From Burkholderiales bacterium (lineage in GTDB: Bacteria > Pseudomonadota > Gammaproteobacteria > Burkholderiales > Casimicrobiaceae), in assembly GCA_020851235.1 (NCBI GenBank), contig JADZDD010000030.1:1-37293 (forward strand): a DNA stretch of 37,293 bases. The letters are read 5' to 3'. The notes beneath the pieces were generated by a model. It saw only the letters and a list, made by a program, of their open reading frames with translations. It did no database searches and was not told where the DNA came from. Positions 1 through 6,377 of this stretch are shown in pieces. Made by a program: the position numbers and the translations under genes. Each line of letters starts with the position of its first letter. The first letter of the stretch is position 1.

Positions 1-45
1 CTGTTAATCCGCAGGTCCCTGGTTCGAGCCCAGGTCGGGGAGCCA
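1..45 (+). tRNA. 3' part of tRNA-Asn(GTT), attL core
   Basis: These bases form the anticodon loop (CTGTTAA, anticodon GTT), variable region, T arm (GGTTCGAGCC) and acceptor 3' strand ending in CCA of a tRNA-Asn gene. The 5' half would lie just left of the window. The same 45 bases recur perfectly at 37249-37293, so this is the integration core. The integrase gene begins its reading frame within 70 bp of this copy, as is usual when a phage integrates into a tRNA and restores its 3' end. The sequence before the right copy does not look like a tRNA 5' half, so the functional tRNA should be the left one. Confidence 0.9.
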
Positions 46-80
46 ACGAATCAGGCACTTAGCTGTTAGTGCTCACTTCG

Positions 81-113
81 TTGGGTATTCAGAATAGACC
101 CATTTGGGTCTAT
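81..113. promoter_or_regulatory. candidate integrase arm-type sites beside attL, also a hairpin
   Basis: TTGGGTCTAT at 104-113 recurs exactly at 37119-37128 near attR. An inverted near-copy lies at 94-103 and a related TTGGGTATT at 81-89. Short repeats on both arms beside the core are what tyrosine integrases bind. The inverted pair also forms an 8-bp stem with an ATTT loop (94-113) over the integrase stop codon. This could act as a terminator, but no clear T run follows on the leftward strand. Role inferred. Confidence 0.5.
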
Positions 114-1144
114 ACGGCGGCGATGATCGGCAGTTCGTTCGGCCGCACGATCTCCGTCAGCAGTCCCTTCAGGTAGATCTCCGTGGTGCGCACGCTCTTG
201 TGTCCGAGCAGGAGCTGGATATGCCTGATCGGCACGCCGGCGCGGTACATGTCGGTGGCGCCCTTGGCGCGCAGATCGCGCAGCGAGAAGTCGCTGACGC
301 CCGCCTTCTCGGCGTAGCGGCGGAACATCGCGCCGATCCCGGTGACGGTGTACGGCGTTCCCGCGCGGGTGCGCACGAACGCCTTGTGCAGCGACGCCTG
401 GGCGATGAAGGGCGCGAGCGCTGCGGCCAGGTCGCCGACGATCTCCACTTCCACCTGCACGTTGGTCTTGCCGCGGCGGAAGCGCAGCGTCTTGCGACCA
501 TCTGCGTAGGTTACGACGTTGCGGATACCGAACGCCAGCACGTCCGCCGGTGCGCCGAGGGTGCGGACGGCGAGCACCATCGCCAACTGCACAGAGGGGA
601 TCGCACGCTCATGCACCGCAAGATATTCGGCATTCGTCACCAGGCGCTCGCGCACGCTCTTCGGCGGCCGCTGCACCTCGTAGCATGGATTCTGGTCGAG
701 CATGCCTTCCTCGACGCCGTAGGAGATCGCGGACGACAGGCAGGCGAGTTCGTTGCGCACATGGGCCGGGTTTGTCTTGGCCCGGGCGTTCTTGAAGGCG
801 GCGATGTGGTGCGGCTTGAGCGCCTTCAGGGGACATTTGCCGAGGCCCACCTTGAGCGCGTCGGTATCCTTCATGTAGTCGCTGGCGGTGCGCTGCTTCA
901 TCGTGCCGGCCCGTACGCGTCCTGGCCACACGTCTCCCACGCACCGATCGAGCAGCTCGCCCACGGTACCCGGCATCGCCTTCGCGGCCTGCCACGCCTT
1001 GAACGCCTTGATGGCATCGCTGTAGTCGTGGCCGAAGTACGTCCACTGCTGACCTGTGTGCCGCGCGCGGTAGGTCTTGCCGTGCAGGTTGAGACCGCGC
1101 GGCAGCGGGTGATCCGCGTCGACCTTAGCTCGCCTTCTGCCCAT
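110..1144 (-). CDS. int: tyrosine-family phage integrase
   Basis: The 344-residue protein is a tyrosine recombinase that should integrate and excise the phage at tRNA-Asn. The N-terminal part is basic and resembles arm-binding domains of phage integrases. The catalytic half shows an Arg box (AVRTLGAPADVLAF), a LRDLRAKGATDM box in which the usual HxxR is RxxR, as in many phage integrases, and a C-terminal LLGHKSVRTTEIYLKG carrying the His and nucleophilic Tyr. The ATG at 1144 was chosen because the ten residues before it are not integrase-like and it overlaps the end of the preceding gene. It is the last gene of the leftward operon and its stop is 65 bp from attL, as with int in lambda. Confidence 0.95.
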   Translation of the reverse strand: MGRRRAKVDADHPLPRGLNLHGKTYRARHTGQQWTYFGHDYSDAIKAFKAWQAAKAMPGTVGELLDRCVGDVWPGRVRAGTMKQRTASDYMKDTDALKVGLGKCPLKALKPHHIAAFKNARAKTNPAHVRNELACLSSAISYGVEEGMLDQNPCYEVQRPPKSVRERLVTNAEYLAVHERAIPSVQLAMVLAVRTLGAPADVLAFGIRNVVTYADGRKTLRFRRGKTNVQVEVEIVGDLAAALAPFIAQASLHKAFVRTRAGTPYTVTGIGAMFRRYAEKAGVSDFSLRDLRAKGATDMYRAGVPIRHIQLLLGHKSVRTTEIYLKGLLTEIVRPNELPIIAAV

Positions 1145-1379
1145 AGCGTTCGACTGCCTCCACGTCGACCACAAAGCCGTCTTCGTTCGCGGGATCGGGG
1201 GCCGGTGCGGCCGCGCCGAGCCGCTCGCAGACCACGGACCATAACACCTTCGGTGTTCCGTCGAAGGGGTGGGCCGAAAACGGGATGCCCATGGCGCGCA
1301 GCACGCGCGCCTGGCGCGCGGGGCCGTGGCGATCGGTGAGACGCTCGAGCTCAGCGCTGGTGAGCAGCCGGTCGGTCAT
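1125..1379 (-). CDS. DUF4224-like small protein, possible excisionase or regulator
   Basis: This 84-residue protein begins RLLTSAELERLTDRHG and continues with a short segment ending in PKVLW, the pattern of the DUF4224 domain often found immediately upstream of phage integrases. Members are short helix-turn-helix-like proteins without a firmly established role. Because it directly precedes int and overlaps it by 20 bases, an excisionase or directionality role is plausible, but this is inferred from position only. The ATG at 1379 gives a protein that starts at the domain boundary; longer upstream extensions look non-conserved. Confidence 0.75.
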   Translation of the reverse strand: MTDRLLTSAELERLTDRHGPARQARVLRAMGIPFSAHPFDGTPKVLWSVVCERLGAAAPAPDPANEDGFVVDVEAVERYGQKAS

Positions 1380-1407
1380 CGCGCGGGCGCCGGCATGATG
1401 TGAGCTG

Positions 1408-1671
1408 TCATCTCGATCCACTTTGCGCTTTGCCGCGGACGAGTCGCGGCATGTCAGGCGCACCGGGAGCTTCGACGGCCTCGGGCACGAAGCCTGTGCT
1501 GCGGTCGTCGCCGCGGGCGCGCATGAAGTCGACCTCGACCTTCGCCGAGTTGATGATGGTCTGCGCGATGTCGCTCACGGCCTTCGCGCGGGCTACATCC
1601 ATGGTGCCGTCCTTCAACGCGTCGAGGGCGTCGAACAGGTGCTCACGCAGGTTCTCGATGTTTCGTGCCAT
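1408..1671 (-). CDS. small conserved phage protein, function unknown
   Basis: The predicted product is 87 residues. Its first two thirds are predicted helical (NIENLREHLFDALDALKDG, then SDIAQTIINSAKVEVDFMRA), a pattern I recognise from small proteins in other proteobacterial prophages, and its tail is Pro/Gly/Arg rich. No enzyme motif or membrane segment is visible. The ATG at 1671 overlaps the end of the HNH gene by 29 bases and a 28-base gap separates its stop from the DUF4224 gene. Expression would be from the leftward operon. Function not assigned. Confidence 0.7.
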   Translation of the reverse strand: MARNIENLREHLFDALDALKDGTMDVARAKAVSDIAQTIINSAKVEVDFMRARGDDRSTGFVPEAVEAPGAPDMPRLVRGKAQSGSR

Positions 1672-2323
1672 GACCTTCCCGTCGGTTGATCTGCCGATGG
1701 AGGGCGCCGACCAGCTGCACGGCCAGGACAATCTCCTTCGGGTAGTTGTGGATCGTGTTTTCGCGCATCAGGTCCGCGCGTGTGCACAGCCGCAGGTTCT
1801 CGATGCGGCAGTCGTGGGTGTCGCCGTTGTTGTAGCGGACGGCCATGTTCTTGGGGATGGGGCCGCGTTGCCGTTCCCACGTCCAGCGTGCCAGCGAAAT
1901 CCATGATCGCGACCCTTCGCGCACCTTCATTTCAAGGGCGCCATCCGCGTTGATCCGTAGCGCGCCAACACAATACGCTGCCAGGTCCCAACGCTTCGAC
2001 ACGTTGCCGGGCTTGAACCGCGTTTCTGCGCTACGTCCGCCAGCGGTCCAATGCGTGCCCTGGTTCCACGGAACATTGCCCTTCGCGAATCGCGTGCGCA
2101 TGCCCTTGATGCCGTCGAGACGATGCGCATCGGGACTGGCGAGATACGCGGCCGATTTTCGCAGCCCGCGCAGATACGCCATGGCGTAGACCCGCTTTAC
2201 CGGTCGGCCAAGCGCGGCGGCGAGAACGTCCGTGCGCTCGTGCGGATATCTCGCGTCCAATAGGGCGAAATCGGCCGGTGCCCAGGGGCGGCGCGGCTGC
2301 ACAGCGATGCGTCGTCGGGTCAT
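1643..2323 (-). CDS. HNH endonuclease-like protein
   Basis: The 226-residue product has the layout of phage HNH proteins: an N-terminal segment resembling a DNA-binding domain (PWAPADFALLDARYPHERTD), a middle with the repeated theme FxxGNVPWNQG and TRFKPGN, and a C-terminal nuclease-like core ending VRYNNGDTHDCRIENLRLCT. The NGDTxDCRIENL part matches the second half of the motif, but the residue expected as the His of the first HH pair is Arg or Tyr here, so catalytic competence is uncertain. The start at 2323 overlaps the preceding stop as ATGA. It lies between the DGR and the integrase. It could be a free-standing homing-type nuclease or an ordinary phage nuclease. Confidence 0.8.
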   Translation of the reverse strand: MTRRRIAVQPRRPWAPADFALLDARYPHERTDVLAAALGRPVKRVYAMAYLRGLRKSAAYLASPDAHRLDGIKGMRTRFAKGNVPWNQGTHWTAGGRSAETRFKPGNVSKRWDLAAYCVGALRINADGALEMKVREGSRSWISLARWTWERQRGPIPKNMAVRYNNGDTHDCRIENLRLCTRADLMRENTIHNYPKEIVLAVQLVGALHRQINRREGHGTKHREPA

Positions 2324-2553
2324 CGCTGTCGCTTCGTCCGCCAATGAGTGCGAAGGCCGCGCAGCCAGGCGAGCGTGTAGACGACCGTCAGCAGCAGGAT
2401 TCCCCACTGCTGAGCAGTCCAGGCGGCGTGCACCCAGAATGGTTGCGAGGCGAGGCCGAGGACCGGCGCCCACTGGCGCGCGGAGCCATTCGGCGAATTG
2501 ACCATCCATACCGATGCGGTCCCGAGAACCGCGATGGCAATCTGCTCGATCAT
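2320..2553 (-). CDS. two-helix membrane protein
   Basis: The 77-residue protein has two hydrophobic segments, roughly residues 3-17 and 37-62, the second being FWVHAAWTAQQWGILLLTVV and onward, and ends in a basic tail (RGLRTHWRTKRQR). It should be a small inner-membrane protein with the C terminus in the cytoplasm. Similar small proteins occur in other prophages. The ATG at 2553 overlaps the RT stop as ATGA, so translation is probably coupled to the reverse transcriptase. No function can be assigned; it is too early in the genome to call a holin with confidence. Confidence 0.75.
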   Translation of the reverse strand: MIEQIAIAVLGTASVWMVNSPNGSARQWAPVLGLASQPFWVHAAWTAQQWGILLLTVVYTLAWLRGLRTHWRTKRQR

Positions 2554-3944
2554 CGCGCGTCCCCCGAACGCCGGTATGCCTTGGTCAGATCGCGGGCGAC
2601 CGAGAAGCCACGTTGCCGCGCAAGGTTTGCCAGGCGCGCTCGCTCATGGTGGCTCGCCGGCGATTGCCGGAGTAACCCGAAGTAACTGTTGATCGACTGG
2701 TAGAGTTCGTCGTCGTGGAGCTCACGCACGCGGGCGAGGCCTGCGTTCAGGGTGCGCCGACGGATCGAGCGGCGCCACGGTCGGATCACGTGGCCAACGA
2801 AGTCGACGCCACGCGCGACCGGCTGCAGGATGGTCTTCGACGTGTTGAGCACGACGTGCAGCGTCGACGGTAGGAACACCGCGATCGCGGCCAGCCAGGC
2901 GTTGAGCTGGGCGGGCGACTCATGCAGCAGCACGAAATCGTCGACGTAGCGGATGTAGTGGCGCACGCGCAGATCGTGCTTTACGAAGCGATCGAGCGCA
3001 TCCAGGTAGACGTTGGCGAAGAACTGCGACGACAGGTTGCCGATCGGTAGGCCGAGCTCGGGCGCCTGGTGTCGCAGCTGCTTGTGCGTGGGGACGCGCG
3101 CCAGCACCTCGCGTCGACTGCGGAGCTCCACGCCGGGCCGTGGGTCGTGAAAGAGCACCAGGGCCGCGAGATCTCGCCACCACGGCTCGGCGATCCGGGG
3201 CGCGAGGAGTGACCACAGGATGCACTTGTCGATCGAGACGAAGAAGTTGGCCAGGTCGCACTTCAGGTAGTACGCCGGCCGCGACCAGTTGGCAGACACG
3301 CTGCGCACCTTCGCCTCAAGGCGCTGGGCGGCATAGAGCGTGCCGCGGCCGCGGATACAGGCGCAGCTGTCGGCGATGAAGGTGCGCTCGATCCCCGGCG
3401 CGATGCGGTTGTACAGGAGGTGATGAACGATGCGGTCGCGGAACGCGGCAGCCCACACCTCGCGCGCCTTCGGGCGCGTGACGACGAAGCAGATCGACGG
3501 CCCGGGCCGGTAGCTGCCGTCGACGAGCTCATCGTGCAGCGCGACCAGGTTGCGTTCGAGGCTTGCCTCGAACGCAAGCGCGGACGGCTTGTTGCGCTTG
3601 GTGCGGCGGCAGTCGAAGTAGGCCGCGACCAGGTCCTCGAAGGAAAATGCAGCCGTGGGTGCAGCGGGATCGTCTGCGGACGGCGCGGGCCCGACAGCTC
3701 CAGTCCTTGTCGTTGTTGTTCTGGTTGCCGTTGTTGAAGTTCTGGATCCACGCGTAGCCGGCGTTGCCGGCGACCTGCGTCCTGACGTGCTATCAACGTC
3801 GTCCGGCCGATCGCTCAGCGGGGCGACTGCGCCGGACCGGCCGAACTCCAGCTCGCGGTCTCCGGGATGCGCGTGGCGGTGGCCTCGTGAGCCAGCGGCA
3901 CGACCAGATAAAAGTCGCTCGGGCATGATCGCCTTGACGGTCAT
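2550..3944 (-). CDS. DGR reverse transcriptase
   Basis: The enzyme makes cDNA from the template-repeat RNA with adenine-directed errors. The RT core starts near residue 101 (SFEDLVAAYF). It contains the catalytic YVDD at residues 333-336 and the motif-4 sequence LPIGNLSSQFFANVYLD, in which IGNLSSQ replaces the QG motif of group II intron RTs; this is diagnostic of DGR and related RTs. There is no maturase or endonuclease domain. The ATG at 3944 overlaps the avd stop as ATGA, matching the coupling seen elsewhere in the operon. In this reading, residues 56-91 are encoded by the template repeat itself. The frame has no ATG, GTG or TTG between the repeat and the conserved domain; the other in-frame ATG lies upstream (MPERLL, 3926), and a CTG at residue 105 is the only downstream alternative. 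The N terminus is therefore the uncertain part. Confidence 0.95.
   Translation of the reverse strand: MTVKAIMPERLLSGRAAGSRGHRHAHPGDRELEFGRSGAVAPLSDRPDDVDSTSGRRSPATPATRGSRTSTTATRTTTTRTGAVGPAPSADDPAAPTAAFSFEDLVAAYFDCRRTKRNKPSALAFEASLERNLVALHDELVDGSYRPGPSICFVVTRPKAREVWAAAFRDRIVHHLLYNRIAPGIERTFIADSCACIRGRGTLYAAQRLEAKVRSVSANWSRPAYYLKCDLANFFVSIDKCILWSLLAPRIAEPWWRDLAALVLFHDPRPGVELRSRREVLARVPTHKQLRHQAPELGLPIGNLSSQFFANVYLDALDRFVKHDLRVRHYIRYVDDFVLLHESPAQLNAWLAAIAVFLPSTLHVVLNTSKTILQPVARGVDFVGHVIRPWRRSIRRRTLNAGLARVRELHDDELYQSINSYFGLLRQSPASHHERARLANLARQRGFSVARDLTKAYRRSGDAR
3673..3781 (-). repeat. DGR template repeat (TR)
   Basis: Read leftward, this repeat has eight AAC codons in the segment following TGG ATC CAG, the adenine-rich signature of a template repeat. 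It matches VR2 over 109 bases with 13 differences and VR1 over 106 bases with 10 differences plus one missing codon. All 23 differences are at template adenines, while the final 37 bases (GC-rich) are identical in all three copies. Just beyond the match the TR reads CGATCCC, whereas both VRs read GTCCC, a difference that may separate the initiation-of-homing site from its template counterpart. The TR lies in the avd-RT interval, the order known from Bordetella phage. Confidence 0.97.
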
Positions 3945-4297
3945 GCAACAGGCGACGCTGCGGAGTGCTTGCGCCATCCGTTGGCCTGCTTGCCGACCGA
4001 TCCGGTGAGTGCGATCGCGGCGGCGTATTGCTTGAGGCTGATGAACCGCTTGTCCTTTGACGCGCGGAGCAGGACCTCGACAACATGCAGGTGCTCGAGA
4101 AGTGCGTCGATGTGCCCGGTTTTCTCACGCGCCGCATTGGCGCGCGCGACCAGGACGAGGACCTCGACGCACTCGTCGCGGATGCGGCCTCCGAGCGATG
4201 CCTTGAAGTCGCGTGGCATGTTGCGCGTGACCTCGATGGCGATGCTCAGAAGGTCGTATGCGACCTTGTAGATGGGCAGGCTGGTGTGAAGCGCCAC
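3941..4297 (-). CDS. avd: DGR accessory variability determinant (Avd)
   Basis: The 118-residue protein matches the Avd / S23-like four-helix-bundle family: the N-terminal LPIYKVAYDLLSIAIEVTRN, then MPRDFKASLGGRIRDECVEV, then two more helices (TGHIDALLEHLHVVEVLLRA and FISLKQYAAAIALTG). Avd forms a basic pentameric barrel that binds the reverse transcriptase and the template RNA and is required for retrohoming in studied DGRs. The GTG at 4297 fits the family start (MALHTSLPIYK). It lies 37 bases after VR1 and before TR, the canonical order. The stop overlaps the proposed RT start. Confidence 0.95.
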   Translation of the reverse strand: MALHTSLPIYKVAYDLLSIAIEVTRNMPRDFKASLGGRIRDECVEVLVLVARANAAREKTGHIDALLEHLHVVEVLLRASKDKRFISLKQYAAAIALTGSVGKQANGWRKHSAASPVA

Positions 4298-4334
4298 GGC
4301 TGCGAAAAAAGCGAATGACTAAAGGGTTAAAGGA

Positions 4335-4715
4335 TCAAGCCGGGACTCTGCGGACGGCGCGGGCCCGACAGCTCCAGTCCTTGTCGGTGAGGTTCTGGAA
4401 GCCGAGGAAGCTCTGGACCCACGCGTAGCCGGCGTCGCCGGCGACCTGCTCGTTGAGCCAGTACCAGCGCTTCTCGAACTCGTCGCGCAGGGTAACGAAC
4501 AGCAGTGCACCTTCGACGCGGTCGGGCAGATCGCCGCCACGCTTCTTGGCCCAGGCCATGGCGCTGTCCCACGATGCCTCGCCGGGCATCGGCTCGGGAA
4601 GCAGGATGATGTGGTGCGCCATGCGCCGGTCGGCGGTCACGACGAGCCCGACGTAGCGTTCGCCGTCGAACAGCTCGACTGGTGCAGCAGAGGTTATATC
4701 TTGCGATGCTTTCAT
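4335..4715 (-). CDS. DGR target protein 1 (DUF1566-like, carries VR1)
   Basis: The 126-residue protein is a minimal C-type-lectin-fold domain of the DUF1566 kind: a first strand pair (GERYVGLVVTADRRMAHHII), LLPEPMPGEASWDSAMAWA, then a WYWLNEQVAGDAGYAW strand and the closing WSCRARAVRRV. The variable repeat covers residues 90-123, nearly to the C terminus, so the diversified side chains lie in the ligand-binding face typical of these folds. Compared with the template it lacks one Asn codon. No signal peptide or membrane segment is seen, so the product is probably cytoplasmic, secreted by lysis or virion-bound. The start at 4715 has AAAGGA upstream. Outside the VR it has little similarity to target 2. 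Confidence 0.92.
   Translation of the reverse strand: MKASQDITSAAPVELFDGERYVGLVVTADRRMAHHIILLPEPMPGEASWDSAMAWAKKRGGDLPDRVEGALLFVTLRDEFEKRWYWLNEQVAGDAGYAWVQSFLGFQNLTDKDWSCRARAVRRVPA
4347..4449 (-). repeat. DGR variable repeat 1 (VR1)
   Basis: This 103-base copy of the TR has 10 substitutions, all at positions that are adenine in the template, and a 3-base in-frame deletion of one AAC. Encoded changes include Asn to Asp, Ser, Leu, Phe and Thr, and Ile to Val. One template Asn codon is kept unchanged. The 3' end matches the TR perfectly. Confidence 0.96.
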
Positions 4716-4736
4716 GAGACTGCGTCCTTTCTCCGC

Positions 4737-4892
4737 TCACGCGTCCAGCGCGTAGCGCAAGGCGTTGGGAATGACGAAGATGAGCACGACGGCGATAGCC
4801 GACGCGAGCCAGTGGATGGGCCACCAGAGCACCGCGTTGATGACCAGCAGGCAAACCAAGGCCCAGGCGGCGGCACGCAGCGCGGCGGGCAC
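4737..4892 (-). CDS. small two-helix membrane protein
   Basis: The 51-residue product starts at a GTG (4892) preceded by GGGAG and consists almost wholly of two hydrophobic segments (AAAWALVCLLVINAVLWW and LASAIAVVLIFVI) joined by a short PIHW turn. It starts two bases downstream of the preceding stop. It is the kind of very small membrane protein common in phage early operons. Its position between the two DGR target genes may be accidental or may link the targets to the membrane; no sequence evidence decides this. Confidence 0.6.
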   Translation of the reverse strand: MPAALRAAAWALVCLLVINAVLWWPIHWLASAIAVVLIFVIPNALRYALDA

Positions 4893-4894
4893 GA

Positions 4895-5068
4895 TCAGAC
4901 TCCCGCCGCGCGCCGGCGCGGCACGAATCGCAGCGGCGGCTTGGTGACGAGCTCGAGCTGCCGCGGCTCGGCTGCCCGCATCTGGCGGCGCACGCGAGCG
5001 AAGGTCTTCCGCACGTCCGTCTCGACGCTTGGCACGTAGCGGAATGACGGATCCAGGATGGATTTCAC
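4895..5068 (-). CDS. 57-residue basic phage protein
   Basis: It starts with GTG at 5068, overlapping the VR2 gene stop as GTGA. The product reads MKSILDPSFRYVPSVETD, then RKTFARVRRQMR, a form I recognise as a small conserved protein of prophages in Burkholderia and Pseudomonas relatives. It is strongly basic and probably partly helical. Function unknown. Its size and tight coupling on both sides, together with a recognisable N terminus, are the support for calling it a real gene. Confidence 0.7.
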   Translation of the reverse strand: MKSILDPSFRYVPSVETDVRKTFARVRRQMRAAEPRQLELVTKPPLRFVPRRRAAGV

Positions 5069-5595
5069 GCGGCCTCCGCAATGACCGAATGATCAAAGGA
5101 GCGAATGGGGACTCTGCGGACGGCGCGGGCCCGACAGCTCCAGTCCTTGCCGCCGTGGTACTGGTGGCCGCTGAGGAAGCCCTGGAGCCACGCGTAGCCG
5201 GCGTCGCCGGCGACCTGCGTCGATGTCCAGTACCAGTCGCGTGCGAAGTCTCCGGTCGGCAGCTCCTGCAAGCGCACGAACATCGCCAGCGCTTCCAGAC
5301 GCGATGGCAGATACCAATCGGCGTGGCCGCCGAGCTGCAGCGCTCTCACGTCCCGTGCGAGCTGGCTGCCGGCGGTGACCATCGCGGTGGTGTTGGCGAA
5401 ACCATCATCGTTGCTGAGTGCGCCCTGCACGATTTCGCTGTAGACGCCCCACTCGACGTCCTCGAACTCACCGCCCGCCTTGGGAGCGGCGACCAGGGCG
5501 AACGGTTCGTCGCCGACGAAGATGCGTCCGGCATAGATGCCGCCGGCAAGCAGTGCTCCGATCGCGGCGGGCGCCGCGAGGACTTGTGCAGCCAT
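5065..5595 (-). CDS. DGR target protein 2 (DUF1566-like, carries VR2)
   Basis: The 176-residue product is a DUF1566 domain: an initial GGIYAGRIFVGDEPFALVVA-like strand pair, EWGVYSEIVQGALSNDDGFANT, the conserved ADWYLPSRLEALAMF helix, WYWTSTQVAGDAGYAW and WSCRARAVRRV. The VR encodes residues 125-161, followed by 15 non-variable residues. The ATG at 5595 has GAGAGGAG seven bases upstream, so the longer upstream frame is rejected. The first 22 residues are hydrophobic but carry no positive charge, so a membrane anchor is possible while a folded first strand is equally likely. It is the first DGR gene in the operon and the best match to the template. Confidence 0.93.
   Translation of the reverse strand: MAAQVLAAPAAIGALLAGGIYAGRIFVGDEPFALVAAPKAGGEFEDVEWGVYSEIVQGALSNDDGFANTTAMVTAGSQLARDVRALQLGGHADWYLPSRLEALAMFVRLQELPTGDFARDWYWTSTQVAGDAGYAWLQGFLSGHQYHGGKDWSCRARAVRRVPIRSFDHSVIAEAA
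5113..5221 (-). repeat. DGR variable repeat 2 (VR2)
   Basis: It aligns to the TR over 109 bases without gaps and with 13 substitutions, every one at a template adenine. They change eight Asn codons to Asp, Gly, Leu, Ser, His, Tyr, His and Gly, Ile to Leu and one Asp to Gly. The match continues three bases further than for VR1 on the 5' side, so this copy is the closer relative of the present template. Confidence 0.97.
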
Positions 5596-5606
5596 GGAAA
5601 CTCCTC

Positions 5607-5822
5607 TCAGTCGATGCGTTGGAGATCCCGCGCCGCGAGGCGCAGGCGGATACGGGTGTCGATCGCGACGGTGCACACGGCATCGCGGAGTGCGTGGCTG
5701 TAGGCGATGTGCATGACGTGACCGACGCCACTGTGGGTTCGCACCCGATCGCCGACCTTCAGCGGTGACGTCGGATCGCGATACGCGGCATCGCCGCCGC
5801 GCGCCTCGGAGCGCGCGCTCAC
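5607..5822 (-). CDS. small basic protein with a KOW-like barrel segment
   Basis: The 71-residue product has a central PLKVGDRVRTHSGVGHVMHI, the usual pattern of a small beta-barrel (KOW or SH3-like) strand pair, followed by basic strands ending in RLRLAARDLQRID. This suggests nucleic-acid or protein binding. The GTG at 5822 overlaps the stop of the preceding gene as GTGA, and its own stop is 11 bases before the VR2 gene. Function unknown. Confidence 0.65.
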   Translation of the reverse strand: MSARSEARGGDAAYRDPTSPLKVGDRVRTHSGVGHVMHIAYSHALRDAVCTVAIDTRIRLRLAARDLQRID

Positions 5823-5917
5823 GGTTTCATGGCCCGGTACATCCAGGCGAGCCAGTAGATGGTGGCGATGCAGGCGCCGATCACGACGCCCACCAGGAGC
5901 GCGACCAGGACGTTCAT
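5819..5917 (-). CDS. 32-residue single-span membrane peptide
   Basis: The frame MNVLVALLVGVVIGACIA continues to a WLAWMYRAMKP end and would be one membrane helix with a short basic cytoplasmic tail. Both ends overlap neighbouring genes as ATGA and GTGA, which is the main reason to accept so short a gene. Function unknown. Confidence 0.55.
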   Translation of the reverse strand: MNVLVALLVGVVIGACIATIYWLAWMYRAMKP

Positions 5918-6105
5918 GACGTCGCGGCGGCGGCGCCGAGGGTCGCGTCGTCGAAGGTGTCGATGCGCAGGGCGACCTGGATGTAGCCCGCCGCCACCTC
6001 GCCCATCGTGTCGGCCAGGGTGATCTGGCCAGCGGCCTCGAAGCGTGCGGCTACGGCGAGATAGTGCCGCGCGTTGGCCATGCACAGCTCGGCGGCGCGG
6101 TTCAT
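5914..6105 (-). CDS. 63-residue helical protein, unknown
   Basis: The product (MNRAAELCMANARHYLAVAA and onward) is alanine-rich and predicted helical throughout, with no recognisable motif. Its ATG overlaps the preceding stop as ATGA and its stop overlaps the next start. It belongs to the cluster of small early leftward genes that in other phages often modify host functions. No function assigned. Confidence 0.65.
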   Translation of the reverse strand: MNRAAELCMANARHYLAVAARFEAAGQITLADTMGEVAAGYIQVALRIDTFDDATLGAAAATS

Positions 6106-6377
6106 GCAACCTCCGCGCGTTGGTCCTTGAGACCGATCTTCAGCGTGTCAGCGACGCGCCGCGCTTCCTGGGCGGTGCGGAGCGCGATATTGGCGTGACC
6201 GATCCAGACGCGGGCACCACCATCATCGATGCTGACGCGCGCCCGCTCGCCGTATGCGAACGCGAGACTCGTGCCCGTCTTCGCATTGAACATATGGAGC
6301 GTGAACTCGTCGCCCTCGCGCGCTATCACGATGCGCGTGCCGGGGACCATGCCGAGCAGGTCGATGCGGGCGTTCAC
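6102..6377 (-). CDS. 91-residue protein, unknown
   Basis: The protein looks like an alternating strand domain (GTRIVIAREGDEFTLHMFN, then GERARVSIDDGGARVWIG) followed by a helix (TAQEARRVADTLKIGLKDQ). It starts with a GTG at 6377 overlapping the upstream stop as GTGA. I do not recognise the family. It is part of the early leftward cluster. Confidence 0.65.
   Translation of the reverse strand: MNARIDLLGMVPGTRIVIAREGDEFTLHMFNAKTGTSLAFAYGERARVSIDDGGARVWIGHANIALRTAQEARRVADTLKIGLKDQRAEVA

Noticed and set aside
104-1339. Long rightward reading frame opposite the integrase
   Set aside because: It overlies a clear integrase with catalytic motifs; the frame is a GC-rich antisense shadow.
2550-3944. 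Group II intron RT
   Set aside because: Motif IGNLSSQ instead of QG, no maturase or endonuclease domain, and the adenine-specific TR/VR pairs and avd identify a DGR.
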